Shown: positions 24,700 to 33,789 of the stretch, in pieces
Layout of the letters: the number at the start of each line of letters is the position of its first letter
Position numbering within the stretch: position 1 is the stretch's first letter
Notes under the pieces: generated by a model
Databases searched by the model: none
What the model was told of the DNA's origin: nothing
What the model saw: the letters and a program-made list of their open reading frames with translations, nothing else
Origin: CAZJOD01 sp964547525
Lineage (GTDB): Bacteria; Bacillota; Clostridia; JAAYHZ01
Length of the DNA: 64,000 nucleotides
Direction of reading: 5' to 3'
Assembly: GCA_964547525.1 (NCBI GenBank)
Contig: CAZJOD010000002.1
Span: 6,338-70,337 of the forward strand
Made by a program: the position numbers and the translations under genes

Positions 24700-25890
24700 A
24701 TGAGTATTAAGATAAACGAAAAAGTTAAATGGGTAGGTAAGATCGATTGGGAATTGGATAAATTTCATGGAAATGAATATTCGGTTTTCAAGGGATCTTC
24801 ATATAACTCATATTTGATAAAAGATAAAAAGACAGTACTCATTGATACGGTATGGGCGCCGTATTCAAAGGAGTTTGTCAGAAATCTCAAAAAAGAGATT
24901 GATCTGAATGACATAGATTATATTATTGCCAACCATGGTGAAGTTGATCATAGTGGTGCTTTGGTTGAATTGCTGAGAGAAATACCGGACAAGCCGGTTT
25001 ATTGTACTAAAAACGCCGTAAAATCACTAAAAGGGCAGTATCATCAGGATTGGAATTTTGTCGAAGTTAAAACAGGGGACGCTTTGGATATAGGTGATAG
25101 CAAGTTGGTGTTCGTTGAAGCAAAAATGTTACATTGGCCTGACAGCATGATGACATATATGACCGGTGAAAATATTTTGTTTAGTAACGATGCATTCGGT
25201 CAACATTACGCTTCGCAATCTTTGTTCAATGATACGGTGGACAGTGGCGAATTATATCATGAAGCGATAAAATACTATGCGAATATATTGGCTCCTTTCT
25301 CACCATTAGTAACAAAAAAAATTAACGAGTTGATCGGTATGAATATTCCTGTGAGTATGATATGCCCTAGTCACGGTGTTATATGGAGAGACGATCCAAT
25401 GCAAATAGTAAACCGATACTTAAAATGGGCTGACGATTATCAGGAAAATCAAATAACTGTTATGTACGATACTATGTGGAACGGAACCCGAAGGATGGCC
25501 GAAGCTATCGCAGAAGGGATTCGTGAAGCTGACGATAAAGTAACGGTAAAATTATTTAATGTTTCAAAGACTGATAAGAATGAAGTTTTAACAGAAGTTT
25601 TTAAATCTAAAGCGTTTTTAGTAGGGTCATCCACTATTAATAGAGGAATTTTGTATTCTGTTGCCGGTATACTTGAAATGATCAAAGGACTGGCATTAAA
25701 AAATAAAAAAGCGTCCGGTTTTGGCAGCTACGGCTGGAGTGGGGAAAGTGTAAAAATGATCACCGAAGAGCTAAAAGATGCGGGAATTACCGTAATAGAC
25801 GAAGGCATAAGGGAGACATGGAATCCGGACGAAGATGCTTACCAACGTTGTAAAGAATATGGCAAACAGTTTGTAGAAAAATCAAAATAG
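24700..25890 (+). CDS. FprA-family flavodiiron protein (NO/O2 reductase)
   Basis: Flavodiiron proteins reduce oxygen to water or nitric oxide to nitrous oxide in anaerobes. The 396-residue product has the N-terminal metallo-beta-lactamase-like domain with the diiron motif NHGEVDHSGAL (His79, Glu81, Asp83, His84) and MLHWPDSMMTYM, plus GQHYASQ. The flavodoxin domain (about 255-395) starts ITVMYDTMWNGTRRMAEAI. There is no fused rubredoxin, so electrons must come from a separate donor. ATG 24700 follows CGAGGTG; the in-frame start at 24655 lacks a site. It is a single gene between palindrome-controlled promoter and terminator. Confidence 0.95.
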   Translation: MSIKINEKVKWVGKIDWELDKFHGNEYSVFKGSSYNSYLIKDKKTVLIDTVWAPYSKEFVRNLKKEIDLNDIDYIIANHGEVDHSGALVELLREIPDKPVYCTKNAVKSLKGQYHQDWNFVEVKTGDALDIGDSKLVFVEAKMLHWPDSMMTYMTGENILFSNDAFGQHYASQSLFNDTVDSGELYHEAIKYYANILAPFSPLVTKKINELIGMNIPVSMICPSHGVIWRDDPMQIVNRYLKWADDYQENQITVMYDTMWNGTRRMAEAIAEGIREADDKVTVKLFNVSKTDKNEVLTEVFKSKAFLVGSSTINRGILYSVAGILEMIKGLALKNKKASGFGSYGWSGESVKMITEELKDAGITVIDEGIRETWNPDEDAYQRCKEYGKQFVEKSK

Positions 25891-25904
25891 TATGAACCAA
25901 GGAT

Positions 25905-25940
25905 AAAAAGTCTGTTCGGATTGACCGGGCGGACTTTTTG
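25905..25940 (+). terminator. Terminator after the flavodiiron gene
   Basis: AAAAAGTC with CG-rich inner pairing (25905-25918) matches GGCGGACTTTTT (25928-25939), ending in five T. Confidence 0.85.
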
Positions 25941-25967
25941 AAACCTCATATAAAGTATTTTCACGAC

Positions 25968-25997
25968 TTGAAAAAGACTTTTACTTTATGATATGAT
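25968..25997 (+). promoter_or_regulatory. Promoter of the amidohydrolase-tsaE-tsaB-rimI unit
   Basis: TTGAAA (25968-25973), 18-base spacer, TATGAT (25992-25997). Confidence 0.6.
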
Positions 25998-26068
25998 GTT
26001 ACAGAGATATTAAAATGAAGTATAAGGGGCATCTTTGATGCTCTTTTTGGTGTTAAGGAGGGTTGATT

Positions 26069-27238
26069 TTGTTATTAATTAAAAATGCTAAAATATTACC
26101 CATGAGGGGTAAAAAAATTGAGAACGGATATATTATAGTAAAAGAAGGAAAAATTTTTTCAATTGGTTCTATGACGGACATGCCTTGCGAGATAGGCCTT
26201 GAAAAGGTTGTTGATGCACATTGGGGATATGTCTTACCCGGTTTTATTGATGGACATTGCCATATAGGTATGTGGGAAGACGGTGTAAATTGGGAAGGCT
26301 CCGACGGTAATGAGGCAACCGACCCTGTTACACCTCAGTTAAAGGCGATAGACGGAATGTTTCATAGGGACAATTGTTTTAAAGAAGCCTGTGGAGCGGG
26401 GGTTACGACAGTAGTAACAGGACCCGGCAGTGCGAATGTTATAGGTGGTCAGTTTGCAGCGGTAAAAACCGTATCAGCCGACCCTGAAGAAATGTTAATA
26501 AATGATTGTGTAGCAATGAAACTGGCATTCGGTGAAAATCCAAAAAGAGTATACGGCACTAAAAATAAATATCCATCTACCAGAATGGCAACTGCGGCAA
26601 TTTTAAGAGAGAACTTATATAAAGCTCAAGAATATCTGGATAAAATAAGCGAAAGTGAGAAAAACAGTGAAGAGAAAAAACCGGCTTTCGATTATAAACT
26701 GGAGTCATTAGCTAAAGTATTAGACGGAAAATTAAGAGTGAAGGCCCATGCACACAGAGAAGACGATATACTGACAGCGATGCGAATAGCAAAAGAATTC
26801 AACCTAAATGTGACCATAGAGCACGGCACCGAAGCATACTTAATTCCGGATTTAATAAAACGTGCAAATATTGGAGTCATAACCGGACCGTTGATTTGTG
26901 AAAGAAGTAAAATTGAGCTAAGGAATTTGACACCAAAATGTCCGGGTATTTTATCAAAAGCGGGAATACTTACGGCTATAATGACTGACCATCCTGTCAT
27001 ACCGATTCAGTACTTACCTTTATGTGCGGCTGTCGCATCAAAAGAAGGGATGGATGAGGAAGAAGCAATGAAAGCTATAACAATAAACGCCGCTGTTCTC
27101 ACAGGTATTGATCACAGGGTGGGCAGTTTGGAACAAGGAAAGGATGCGGATATTTTAATCTTTGACGGACATCCTTTCGAATATAGAACAAAACTAAAAT
27201 ATGTTTTTGTAAATGGTAATTTGATTCATGAAAGGTAA
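26069..27238 (+). CDS. Amidohydrolase-superfamily metal-dependent hydrolase
   Basis: A 389-residue protein of the imidazolonepropionase-like amidohydrolase group: an N-terminal beta-strand cap (LLIKNAKILPMRGKKIENGY), the metal motif GFIDGHCHIGMWEDG, further His ligands in VKAHAHREDD and VTIEHGTEAY, the catalytic Asp in MTDHPVIPI, and the C-terminal GSLEQGKDADILIFDG. Substrate unknown. I chose TTG 26069, 7 bases after AAGGAGGG; the TTG at 26063 abuts that site. It overlaps tsaE by 11 bases. Confidence 0.85.
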   Translation: MLLIKNAKILPMRGKKIENGYIIVKEGKIFSIGSMTDMPCEIGLEKVVDAHWGYVLPGFIDGHCHIGMWEDGVNWEGSDGNEATDPVTPQLKAIDGMFHRDNCFKEACGAGVTTVVTGPGSANVIGGQFAAVKTVSADPEEMLINDCVAMKLAFGENPKRVYGTKNKYPSTRMATAAILRENLYKAQEYLDKISESEKNSEEKKPAFDYKLESLAKVLDGKLRVKAHAHREDDILTAMRIAKEFNLNVTIEHGTEAYLIPDLIKRANIGVITGPLICERSKIELRNLTPKCPGILSKAGILTAIMTDHPVIPIQYLPLCAAVASKEGMDEEEAMKAITINAAVLTGIDHRVGSLEQGKDADILIFDGHPFEYRTKLKYVFVNGNLIHER

Positions 27239-27722
27239 TCATATTTGTAAAATTGTTACTCGAAACAAAGAAGAAACTTTAGATTTCGGGATGTATATAG
27301 GTTCATTGACAAAGCCCGGATATACTATATGTCTAACCGGAGATTTAGGGAGCGGAAAAACGGTGCTGACCGGAGGCATAGCACGCGGTATGGGTATAAA
27401 TGAAGAGATAACCAGCCCTACGTTTACGTTGTTGAATATTTATGAGGGGAGGATACCTTTATATCATTTCGATGTTTATCGCCTTGAGAACAGGGATATG
27501 GTGCAAGATATAGGTTTTTACGATTATGTGGACGGAGACGGGGTATCGGTGATTGAATGGGCAAATCTGATTCCTCATGTGCTGCCTGATTCCTATATAT
27601 TATTCGATATTACACGAGACTTCCAAGCCGGAGACGACTTCAGATCCATCGATATATATGAAAAAGGTACAGGTATGGCCGAGTTGATCGAGGCCATTAA
27701 AAACCGGAGGAATACGATATGA
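27228..27722 (+). CDS. tsaE: tRNA t6A threonylcarbamoyladenosine biosynthesis ATPase TsaE
   Basis: TsaE is the ATPase that works with TsaB and TsaD to add threonylcarbamoyl to A37 of ANN-reading tRNAs. The 164-residue protein has the P-loop LTGDLGSGKTVLTGGIA, TSPTFTLLNIYEG, YHFDVYRLEN and VIEWANLIPHVLP. The start at ATG 27228 lies inside the preceding gene, and the stop overlaps tsaB by 4 bases, so it is translated from the same transcript. Confidence 0.95.
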   Translation: MKGNHICKIVTRNKEETLDFGMYIGSLTKPGYTICLTGDLGSGKTVLTGGIARGMGINEEITSPTFTLLNIYEGRIPLYHFDVYRLENRDMVQDIGFYDYVDGDGVSVIEWANLIPHVLPDSYILFDITRDFQAGDDFRSIDIYEKGTGMAELIEAIKNRRNTI

Positions 27723-28408
27723 TAACACTGGCTGTTGATACCGCAACCAAAGCCGCTTCTGCAGCGATTGTAGACAATGGTGAAATAAGGACGTCATTTC
27801 TAATAAATCATAGGTCTATGCATTCCCGAAATATCATGACTTTAGTCGATGCGGTGGTCAAGGAGGCTGATATTAAGAAAAATGATATAGATTTATTTGC
27901 AACTACCATTGGGCCCGGTTCGTTTACCGGGGTAAGAATAGGTGTATCCACGGTAAAAGCTATGGCTTACTCTTTAAAAAAACAAACGGTTGGCATCAAT
28001 ACTTTGGATGTATTGGCATATGATGTATATGAATATCAAAAATTAATATGCCCTGTTTTAGATGCGAGGAACCGACAGGTATTCTGTGCAATATACAATA
28101 AAGATAAAGAAAATCGTTTGATCAGATTAACCGAATACATGGGGTTGAAAATCGACGATTTGATGTCAATGCTGCAGAAGATGGACCGAGATGTTGTATT
28201 TACCGGTGATGCTTACAAAGCATGTGCATCATGGGAAGGTTTTGAAGGGTTTGGCCGGTATACGGTAAATGTCGGAGATTATATGCCTAAAGCCTCAACT
28301 GTAGGATTGATGGCCGAAACCGCTGCAAAAACGGATCCTGCACTACTAATGCCTTTTTATCTGAGAAAATCGCAAGCCGAACAGGCAATGGAAGTAAAGA
28401 ATGAATGA
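27719..28408 (+). CDS. tsaB: t6A biosynthesis protein TsaB
   Basis: TsaB is the non-catalytic partner of TsaD in t6A synthesis. The 229-residue ASKHA-fold protein has ITLAVDTATKAASAAIV, the RSMHSRN segment, and IGPGSFTGVRIGVSTVKAMA. It starts at ATG 27719 behind CGGAGG and overlaps rimI by 8 bases. The order tsaE-tsaB-rimI is typical; tsaD, often next, is instead at 36.1 kb. Confidence 0.95.
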   Translation: MITLAVDTATKAASAAIVDNGEIRTSFLINHRSMHSRNIMTLVDAVVKEADIKKNDIDLFATTIGPGSFTGVRIGVSTVKAMAYSLKKQTVGINTLDVLAYDVYEYQKLICPVLDARNRQVFCAIYNKDKENRLIRLTEYMGLKIDDLMSMLQKMDRDVVFTGDAYKACASWEGFEGFGRYTVNVGDYMPKASTVGLMAETAAKTDPALLMPFYLRKSQAEQAMEVKNE

Positions 28409-28850
28409 TACTTTTAGAATTGAAAGAACCAGGGAAGATCATATATCACAGATATATGAAATAGAAAAAGCCACATTTACGGTACCGTGGTCGAAGAACG
28501 CTTTATATCAGGATATTGTAGAAAATATGCTATCTTATTATGTAACGGCCTTTTATAAAGATAATATTGTAGGGTACGGTGGTATGTGGATTGTGGATGA
28601 CGAGGCTCATATAACAAATGTAGCCGTTCACAAAGATTATAGAGGATATGGGATAGGTAATGCTATTTTATCCGCTCTAATTTTAAAATGTAAGATATCA
28701 AATATAAGATATATGTCGTTGGAGGTTCGGGTAAGTAATGTAACCGCTCAAAAACTCTATTTAAAACACGGATTCGAAATAGAGGGATTAAGAAAAAGAT
28801 ATTATTCGGATAACCACGAAGATGCATATGTAATGTGGAAATGCTTATAG
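28401..28850 (+). CDS. rimI: Ribosomal-protein-alanine N-acetyltransferase
   Basis: A 149-residue GNAT acetyltransferase, in E. coli acting on S18 and other N-termini. IYEIEKATFTVPWSKNALYQ is the RimI signature, and NVAVHKDYRGYGIGNAIL is the acetyl-CoA-binding motif A, with LEVRVSNVTAQKLYLKHGF following. Linkage directly after tsaB is the standard context. Confidence 0.94.
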   Translation: MNDTFRIERTREDHISQIYEIEKATFTVPWSKNALYQDIVENMLSYYVTAFYKDNIVGYGGMWIVDDEAHITNVAVHKDYRGYGIGNAILSALILKCKISNIRYMSLEVRVSNVTAQKLYLKHGFEIEGLRKRYYSDNHEDAYVMWKCL

Positions 28851-28925
28851 AGGTTTATGATCGTATAACTATTTAAAATTTGGATATATAAACATATGCA
28901 TATGTCAAGGAAGGGGGGTGTGCTT

Positions 28926-30746
28926 ATGTTTGACATACAGGATGAGCTGAAAAAATTACCGGATTTGCCCGGCGTATATATGATGAAAAATTCCGCGGGA
29001 AAAATTATTTATATAGGAAAGGCGCGAATTCTTAAAAACCGTGTAAAACAATATTTTACCGGCAGTAACCATGATATTAAAACCGAAGTGCTGGTTGAAA
29101 GAATAAAATCTTTCGATTATATTGTAACCGACAGTGAAGTGGAAGCTTTGATCTTGGAGTCAACACTGATAAAGAAGCACATGCCTCATTATAACATATT
29201 ATTAAAAGACGATAAATCGTTTCCCTATATCAGAGTGGATGTGGAAAACATCTATCCTACGATTACCGTAGAAAGAAGACCTGCAGATGATAATGCAAAA
29301 TACTTCGGCCCTTTTCATGTAAGTGCAACCACTTTAAATCAAATGCTAAGTATGCTGAAAAAAGTGTTTCCGATAAGGTCTTGCGATAAAAATTTCGATC
29401 GGATAGATAATATGAGACCTTGCTTGAACTACCATATTAAAAAATGTTCCGGTGTATGTACGGGAAATGTTACAAAGGAGCGTTACAGAGTCTATGTTAA
29501 GAACATAATGGATTTTTTCAACGGAAAACATGAGGAAATAGTTAAGGATTTTGAAAATCAGATGGCAGAGGCCTCTGAAAATTTAGATTTTGAAAATGCA
29601 GCGGTAATTAGAGATAAGATCTCGCTAATTCGTTCGGTAACGGAAAAGCAAAAAATAGTCTCTGTAAACCATGAAGATATTGACTATGTAGCAGTCTATT
29701 CGGAATATGATATGTGTTGTATAGGAATTTTATACGTTAGGGACGGCAAATTGTCCGAAAAAAGGGAGTTTATTCAAAAGAATGTATTAGGAGAACCGGC
29801 GGGTGAGATTTTATCATCGTTTATGAAACAATACTATACGGCAAAAACATTGGTACCAAAGACCGTAGTTACAAATGTGGAACCGGTGGAGTCGGATTTG
29901 ATATCAAGATGGTTATCCGAATCAGCCGGTAAAAACGTATCAATCCATGTACCTCAAAAAGGCAGAAAAAAGGAACTGTCCGATATGGCCGCACAAAATG
30001 CCATGATTTATCTAAAGAATTATTGTTTAAGACAAAATAACATTCACATGATAGCGGAACAAGGTCTTTACGGTTTGAAGGAAGTATTGGGATTGGAAGA
30101 ATTACCGGGTAGAATAGAAGCTTATGATATATCAAACACAGGATCGTCAAATATTGTAGCAGGTAGAATAGTGTTTATAAACGGCAAAAAAGATACCGGT
30201 TCATATAGGAGATATAAGATAAAAAGCACCGAAAAACAAGATGACTATGCTTCGATGGCCGAAGTTGTTTGGAGAAGGCTTAAAGGAGAAAAAGACTTGG
30301 AAAACCTTCCTGACGTTATATTATTGGATGGAGGTAAAGGTCATGTCACAGCCGTTTCAAAAGTTTTAGAGGAATTTACGTATGATATTGTTATAGCGGG
30401 AATGGTAAAAGATGATAAACATAAAACCAAGGGGCTTATAACCGGTTGCGGGGAGTTGGACCTGACCGGTAACGGGGTGTTGTTGCGGTTTTTATCAGGT
30501 ATACAAGAAGAGGTACATCGGTATGCAATAGCTTATAATAGACTGCTGGCCGGAAAAACCATGCGAGAATCGGTGTTGGACGACATACCCGGTATAGGAC
30601 CAAAGAGGAAAAAGGACTTGATTGCACATTTTCAATCGGTGGACAACATAAAAAAAGCCTCGATGTGTGAGCTTGTTAATGTGAAAGGTATAAGCGAAAG
30701 TACTGCTAAGGTTATTTTTAATTATTTCCACAACTGTGTGGAATAA
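28926..30746 (+). CDS. uvrC: UvrABC excinuclease subunit C
   Basis: Makes both incisions in nucleotide excision repair. The 606-residue protein has the GIY-YIG nuclease domain (GVYMMKNSAGKIIYIGKARI, residues about 15-34), a UVR motif for UvrB contact around 200-235, the RNase H-like domain (RIEAYDISNTGSSNIVAGRI; LPDVILLDGGKGHV) and C-terminal tandem helix-hairpin-helix (DDIPGIGPKRKKDLIAHF). ATG 28926 has AAGGGGGG upstream; earlier in-frame starts at 28896 do not. Length is normal. Confidence 0.97.
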   Translation: MFDIQDELKKLPDLPGVYMMKNSAGKIIYIGKARILKNRVKQYFTGSNHDIKTEVLVERIKSFDYIVTDSEVEALILESTLIKKHMPHYNILLKDDKSFPYIRVDVENIYPTITVERRPADDNAKYFGPFHVSATTLNQMLSMLKKVFPIRSCDKNFDRIDNMRPCLNYHIKKCSGVCTGNVTKERYRVYVKNIMDFFNGKHEEIVKDFENQMAEASENLDFENAAVIRDKISLIRSVTEKQKIVSVNHEDIDYVAVYSEYDMCCIGILYVRDGKLSEKREFIQKNVLGEPAGEILSSFMKQYYTAKTLVPKTVVTNVEPVESDLISRWLSESAGKNVSIHVPQKGRKKELSDMAAQNAMIYLKNYCLRQNNIHMIAEQGLYGLKEVLGLEELPGRIEAYDISNTGSSNIVAGRIVFINGKKDTGSYRRYKIKSTEKQDDYASMAEVVWRRLKGEKDLENLPDVILLDGGKGHVTAVSKVLEEFTYDIVIAGMVKDDKHKTKGLITGCGELDLTGNGVLLRFLSGIQEEVHRYAIAYNRLLAGKTMRESVLDDIPGIGPKRKKDLIAHFQSVDNIKKASMCELVNVKGISESTAKVIFNYFHNCVE

Positions 30747-30778
30747 ACGGTTATTATATGGAATAAACGGTGATAATT

Positions 30779-31495
30779 ATGAAAATTTATGCTATATCCG
30801 ATTTGCATTTATCTTTGGGGGTTGATAAACCTATGGATATTTTCGGTTATTCATGGCAAGGATATATGGAAAGAATAAAAGAAAATTGGAATGCAACGGT
30901 AAAAGAAGAGGACATGGTCGTTATTCCCGGAGATATATCTTGGGCTATGCGACTTGAAGAAGCCAGGAATGATTTTCTATTTATAGAAGGTTTGAAGGGT
31001 AGAAAAATTATAAGTAAAGGCAATCACGATTATTGGTGGAGCGGAACACATAAAATGAATGAAATTTTTGTAAAATGGGGTATAAACAGTGTGAGTGTTT
31101 TGCACAATAATTCTTATGAGACCGATGACTATGTCATATGTGGTACACGGGGATGGAAACACCCGATGAGTACGGATTTCACTGATTTAGACGCCAAGAT
31201 ATACCAAAGGGAGTACGGGAGATTGAAACTTTCTTTCGAAAGTGTTAAGGCAAAAGAAAAGCCTGTAATATGTGCATTGCATTATCCCCCCTTCGGGCCT
31301 GCCGGCGAGGAGTCGGATTTTGTGTTATTAATGAAACATTTTAATGTAAAGGTATGTGTTTATGGGCATATACATAAGAATTTCGAAAGTGAATATATTG
31401 TGCAAGGTAATAAGGACGGAATAATTTATCACCTCGTATCAAGTGATTACTTGAAATTTAATGTAAGACGGATAAAATCCGAAATATCGGTATGA
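30779..31495 (+). CDS. Calcineurin-like metallophosphoesterase
   Basis: A 238-residue phosphoesterase with the dimetal motifs in order: YAISDLHLS, VIPGDISWAM, SKGNHDYWW, ICALHYPPFG and CVYGHIHKN. The GTRGWKHP segment and the DYWW motif mark the Firmicutes subgroup of unknown substrate. It follows uvrC by 32 bases. ATG 30779 is preferred to GTG 30770, although the ribosome binding site is weak in both cases; the region contains a 20-bp tandem duplication (30739-30771). Confidence 0.88.
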   Translation: MKIYAISDLHLSLGVDKPMDIFGYSWQGYMERIKENWNATVKEEDMVVIPGDISWAMRLEEARNDFLFIEGLKGRKIISKGNHDYWWSGTHKMNEIFVKWGINSVSVLHNNSYETDDYVICGTRGWKHPMSTDFTDLDAKIYQREYGRLKLSFESVKAKEKPVICALHYPPFGPAGEESDFVLLMKHFNVKVCVYGHIHKNFESEYIVQGNKDGIIYHLVSSDYLKFNVRRIKSEISV

Positions 31496-31548
31496 TTAAA
31501 AGAGAAAAGTACAATGTTCGTTTAAACTGCCGAATAATAAAAATCTTA

Positions 31549-31576
31549 TTGATTTTATAATCGGTTATGTTATAAT
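31549..31576 (+). promoter_or_regulatory. Promoter of trigger factor
   Basis: TTGATT (31549-31554), 16-base spacer, TATAAT (31571-31576), with a 66-base leader. Confidence 0.7.
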
Positions 31577-31642
31577 ATACAAGTTAAACTGTCAAGTTTA
31601 CTAAAAGAGTAATATAATGTTATTGATCGGAGGCAATTAGGA

Positions 31643-33034
31643 ATGAGCGTTAAGCTGGAAAGACCGGAAAAAAATATAGTAGTGCTTGAAATAGAAGTTG
31701 AGAATGAAGTGTTTAAAGATGGTATGAGAAGATCATACAATAAGAATCGCGGTAGGTTCAATGTACCCGGATTTAGAAAAGGTAAAGCTCCGCAAGCGAT
31801 GATAGAAAGAATGTATGGTGAAGAAGTTTTATATGAAGATGCCATTAACTTTATTATCCCGGATAAATATGACCAAGCGGTTTTGGAGACTAAGATCGAA
31901 CCGGTCGAAAGGCCTAAAATAGATATAAAAGAAGTAGGAAGAGATAAAAATTTCGTTTTTACGGCAACAGTAACCGTTAAACCTGAAGTGTTTATTACAG
32001 AGTATAAGGGTGTGGAAGCCGAAAAAATTATCTTCAAGATTGAAGATAAGGATGTTCAAAGCGAGATTGATACGGTTGTAAAGAGAAACTCCAGAAAAGT
32101 TACTGTCGAAGGAAGAGCGGTTCAAGATAAGGATACTGTTAATATCGACTATGAAGGCTTTGTCGACGGAGTACCTTTCCAAGGGGGAAAAGCCGAGGGA
32201 CATGATTTGGTTATCGGATCCGGTTCATTCATTCCTGGTTTTGAAGAACAATTGATAGGAAAGAACACAGGAGATGAGACCGAGATTAATGTAACTTTCC
32301 CTGAAGAATATCATAGCGAAGAAGTAGCCGGAAAAGAAGCTGTCTTCAAGGTAAAGATAAACCAAATAACAACTACCGAATATCCGGAATTAGATGATGA
32401 ATTTGCAAAAGATGTCAGTGAGTTTGATACTTTGGAAGAATATAAAGCAGACATCATGAAAAAACTACAAAAACAGGCCGATAGTATGTCAAAAAACGGA
32501 ACAGAAGATAATGTCATAAAAGAAGTGTTAAAAAATACCGAAATTGATGTTCCGGATGTGATGATTCAGCATACAATAGACCGATATGTAAATGAAATGG
32601 CTATGAGGCTTCAATATCAATTCCAAGGGTTGACAATGGAGAAGTACTTGGAATATATGGGAAGAACAATGGAGGAGTTCAGAGAGGAAAGCAAGGAACG
32701 TGCAATAAACGAATTGAAAACATCACTGATGCTTGAAAAAATCGTAGAGTTGGAAAATATCAAAACTGACGATCAAAGGCTTGATGAAGAATTGAAAAAG
32801 ACTGCCGAAGCATACGGTCAAGACTTAGAGACGTTTAAACAGCGTTTAAGAGATGATGATATAGAATACTACAGAGCGGAAATAAGTAAACAAATAGCGG
32901 TTGAATTCTTAACTGAAAATGCTAAATTGACTGAAGTTGAAAGAAAATTCAGGGAAGATCCGAAACGGGATTCCGAAGATGAACCGGCTATTGAAAATGT
33001 GGAAGATGAAAAGATTGATTCTGTAGAAGAATAG
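31643..33034 (+). CDS. tig: Trigger factor
   Basis: Ribosome-bound chaperone and peptidyl-prolyl isomerase. The 463-residue protein has the ribosome-docking motif FNVPGFRKGKAPQAMIERMY in the N-terminal domain, the FKBP domain at about 150-245 (VNIDYEGFVDGVPFQGGKAE, GSFIPGFEEQLIG), and the helical C-terminal cradle, ending in an acidic tail of about 25 residues (DEPAIENVEDEKIDSVEE). The tail is longer than in Bacillus. It is followed by clpP and clpX, the classic tig-clpP-clpX set. Confidence 0.97.
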   Translation: MSVKLERPEKNIVVLEIEVENEVFKDGMRRSYNKNRGRFNVPGFRKGKAPQAMIERMYGEEVLYEDAINFIIPDKYDQAVLETKIEPVERPKIDIKEVGRDKNFVFTATVTVKPEVFITEYKGVEAEKIIFKIEDKDVQSEIDTVVKRNSRKVTVEGRAVQDKDTVNIDYEGFVDGVPFQGGKAEGHDLVIGSGSFIPGFEEQLIGKNTGDETEINVTFPEEYHSEEVAGKEAVFKVKINQITTTEYPELDDEFAKDVSEFDTLEEYKADIMKKLQKQADSMSKNGTEDNVIKEVLKNTEIDVPDVMIQHTIDRYVNEMAMRLQYQFQGLTMEKYLEYMGRTMEEFREESKERAINELKTSLMLEKIVELENIKTDDQRLDEELKKTAEAYGQDLETFKQRLRDDDIEYYRAEISKQIAVEFLTENAKLTEVERKFREDPKRDSEDEPAIENVEDEKIDSVEE

Positions 33035-33179
33035 AACGATTCCGTTGAATAAAGAATAAAACCTGTTTCGGAAGCGGGTAATATTGGATTAAATGTATAA
33101 TTATAATTTAATTGTACGTAAAATATATAATGTAACTTTATTGACGGTATTATGACATATGTTTGAAAGGAGATAAGAT

Positions 33180-33773
33180 ATGGATATGAATTTGGTTCCA
33201 ATGGTTATAGAACAAACTAGTAGAGGTGAAAGATCATATGACATATATTCCAGGTTGTTAAAATCAAGGATCATAGTATTAAGTGATCAAGTGAATGATA
33301 TTACGGCAAGTCTTATTGTCGCTCAGTTGATTTATCTTGAACATGAAGATCCCGACCGTGATATTACTTTATATATTAACAGCCCGGGTGGATCTATAAC
33401 ATCCGGATTTGCCATATATGACACTATGCAATATATTAAGCCGGACGTTTCAACCATTTGTATCGGTATGGCTGCAAGCATGGGTGCGTTTTTATTGGCG
33501 GCAGGGAAAAAAGGTAAAAGATACGCTTTACCGAACAGTGAAATTATGATCCATCAACCTTTAGGAGGTGTGCAAGGTCAGGCTACTGACATTAAAATAC
33601 ATACCGAAAGGTTAATGAGGATCAAGGACAGTTTAAATGGTATATTAAGTCAGAATACAGGTCAACCACTGGAAAGGATAGTAAAAGACGTGGAACGTGA
33701 TTATTTTATGACATCACAGGAAGCTATGGAATACGGGATAATTGACAAGGTGATGACTTTTAGACAGGAATAG
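33180..33773 (+). CDS. clpP: ATP-dependent Clp protease proteolytic subunit
   Basis: Serine peptidase forming the tetradecameric barrel of ClpXP. The 197-residue protein has the triad Ser100 (IGMAASMGAFLL), His125 (SEIMIHQPLGG) and Asp174 (ERDYFM), and the N-terminal VIEQTSRGERSYDIYSRLL. ATG 33180 is used, 7 bases after AGGAG; the next ATG at 33186 gives the form like Bacillus. It is 145 bases after tig and 16 before clpX. Confidence 0.98.
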   Translation: MDMNLVPMVIEQTSRGERSYDIYSRLLKSRIIVLSDQVNDITASLIVAQLIYLEHEDPDRDITLYINSPGGSITSGFAIYDTMQYIKPDVSTICIGMAASMGAFLLAAGKKGKRYALPNSEIMIHQPLGGVQGQATDIKIHTERLMRIKDSLNGILSQNTGQPLERIVKDVERDYFMTSQEAMEYGIIDKVMTFRQE

Positions 33774-33789
33774 AAAATCGAGGTGAAAA

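Noticed and set aside
30726..30743. Inverted TTCCACA/TGTGGAA as a DnaA site at the uvrC end
   Set aside because: Both arms deviate at two or more positions from the DnaA consensus, and the hairpin is better read as chance or a weak 3' structure.
33060..33085. Terminator between tig and clpP
   Set aside because: ACCTGTTT/AAGCGGGT can pair, but no T-run follows, so tig and clpP are likely to be read together.
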